Shown: positions 63,906 to 64,000 of the stretch, one piece after another
Numbering within the stretch: position 1 is the stretch's first letter
How the letters are laid out: the number at the start of each line of letters is the position of its first letter
Assembly: GCA_964642175.1 (NCBI GenBank)
Contig: CAZXOK010000004.1
Location: 186,001 to 250,000 of the forward strand
From: JANQGG01 sp964642175
GTDB taxonomy: Bacteria > Bacteroidota > Chlorobiia > Chlorobiales > Chloroherpetonaceae
Direction of reading: 5' to 3'
Length of the DNA: 64,000 nucleotides
Program-made: the position numbers and the translations under genes
The notes under the pieces: generated by a model
The model's input: only the letters and a program-made list of their open reading frames with translations
What the model was told of the DNA's origin: nothing
Databases searched by the model: none

Positions 63906-64000
63906 TTAAAATGGTGCCTCTGTAACCTGATTGAGCAAAACCATTAATCCGGCTACGGATCCAAAAATGACTGTAAATATACCAATATTGCGAACTGAAA
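63906..64000 (-). CDS. 3' end of a membrane protein gene (partial)
   Basis: The minus strand is open from the right edge to a TAA at 63906-63908. The 31 visible residues contain one hydrophobic helix, GIFTVIFGSVAGLMVLL, followed by a short polar end. The protein cannot be identified. Confidence 0.5.
   Translation of the reverse strand, partial: SVRNIGIFTVIFGSVAGLMVLLNQVTEAPF

Noticed and set aside
1..64000. CRISPR array or intact transposon
   Set aside because: No regularly spaced direct repeats, transposase genes or insertion-sequence ends were seen.

Overview
The window is chromosomal DNA from a free-living, Gram-negative-type bacterium, probably of the FCB superphylum (Calditrichota, or a Bacteroidota/Rhodothermota relative). 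The signs are an LpxD gene (lipid A), lipoprotein and exported-protein signals, a menaquinone prenyltransferase, an L25/Ctc long form, a YbeY with the GYDD metal motif typical of Bacteroidota-like lineages, several TTG starts, few strong Shine-Dalgarno sites and moderate GC. This placement is an inference from gene content; no 16S gene is present. Genes are densely packed, often overlapping by 4 nt or sharing tail-to-tail stop codons.

Layout. 1-3.5 kb (minus): the 5' part of a ClC chloride channel gene, a DUF2721 membrane protein, a degenerate Rieske-like protein and a PHP phosphoesterase. 3.7-10.2 kb (plus): tRNA-Cys, an orphan two-domain ABC permease, the cell-elongation genes mreC-mreD-mrdA (no mreB or rodA beside them) and a GlcD-type FAD oxidase. 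10.3-15.9 kb: a complete seven-gene Mrp Na+/H+ antiporter operon (mrpA-G). 16-18.9 kb: a lipoprotein, an AlbA_2 regulator-like gene, DUF429 and an unknown protein. 18.9-24.2 kb: TrxB-type ferredoxin-NADP reductase, menA, and agmatine-to-putrescine genes aguB and aguA with a Ste24-type protease between them. 24.3-34 kb (minus): photolyase, an ABC ATPase, a seven-bladed WD40 protein, a B12-binding radical SAM protein, the apparent ABC permease partner and mutS.

34-39.9 kb: ribosomal proteins L21/L27, mdh, lpxD, prs, L25 and a lone receiver domain. 40.2-52.5 kb: a DppC-like permease with about 200 extra residues, a Nudix hydrolase, a J-domain/WD40 membrane protein, small unknowns, an MBL hydrolase, an atypical HesB-like protein, ComEC, a PEBP protein, metF, a metalloenzyme-superfamily phosphatase/mutase and lysA.

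52.5-54.4 kb is the one accessory island. It holds a NERD-domain nuclease-like gene lying between sequences that behave like integron cassette boundaries, a perfect 15-bp inverted repeat around a 130-bp core, and the frameshifted C-terminal remnant of an IntI-like tyrosine recombinase transcribed in the same direction as the cassette. I read this as a fossil inverse-oriented integron with one retained cassette. It is the most interesting feature of the window.

54.4-64 kb: rpmG (L33), a large subtilase with tripeptidyl-peptidase-II-like spacing, a DUF4921 GalT-like protein, an M14 carboxypeptidase, tRNA-Leu with tandem terminators, a C4 zinc-ribbon coiled-coil protein, rnpB (RNase P RNA), a KamA-family aminomutase, ybeY, an unknown gene and the 3' end of a membrane protein. 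No CRISPR array, intact transposon or biosynthetic cluster was seen.
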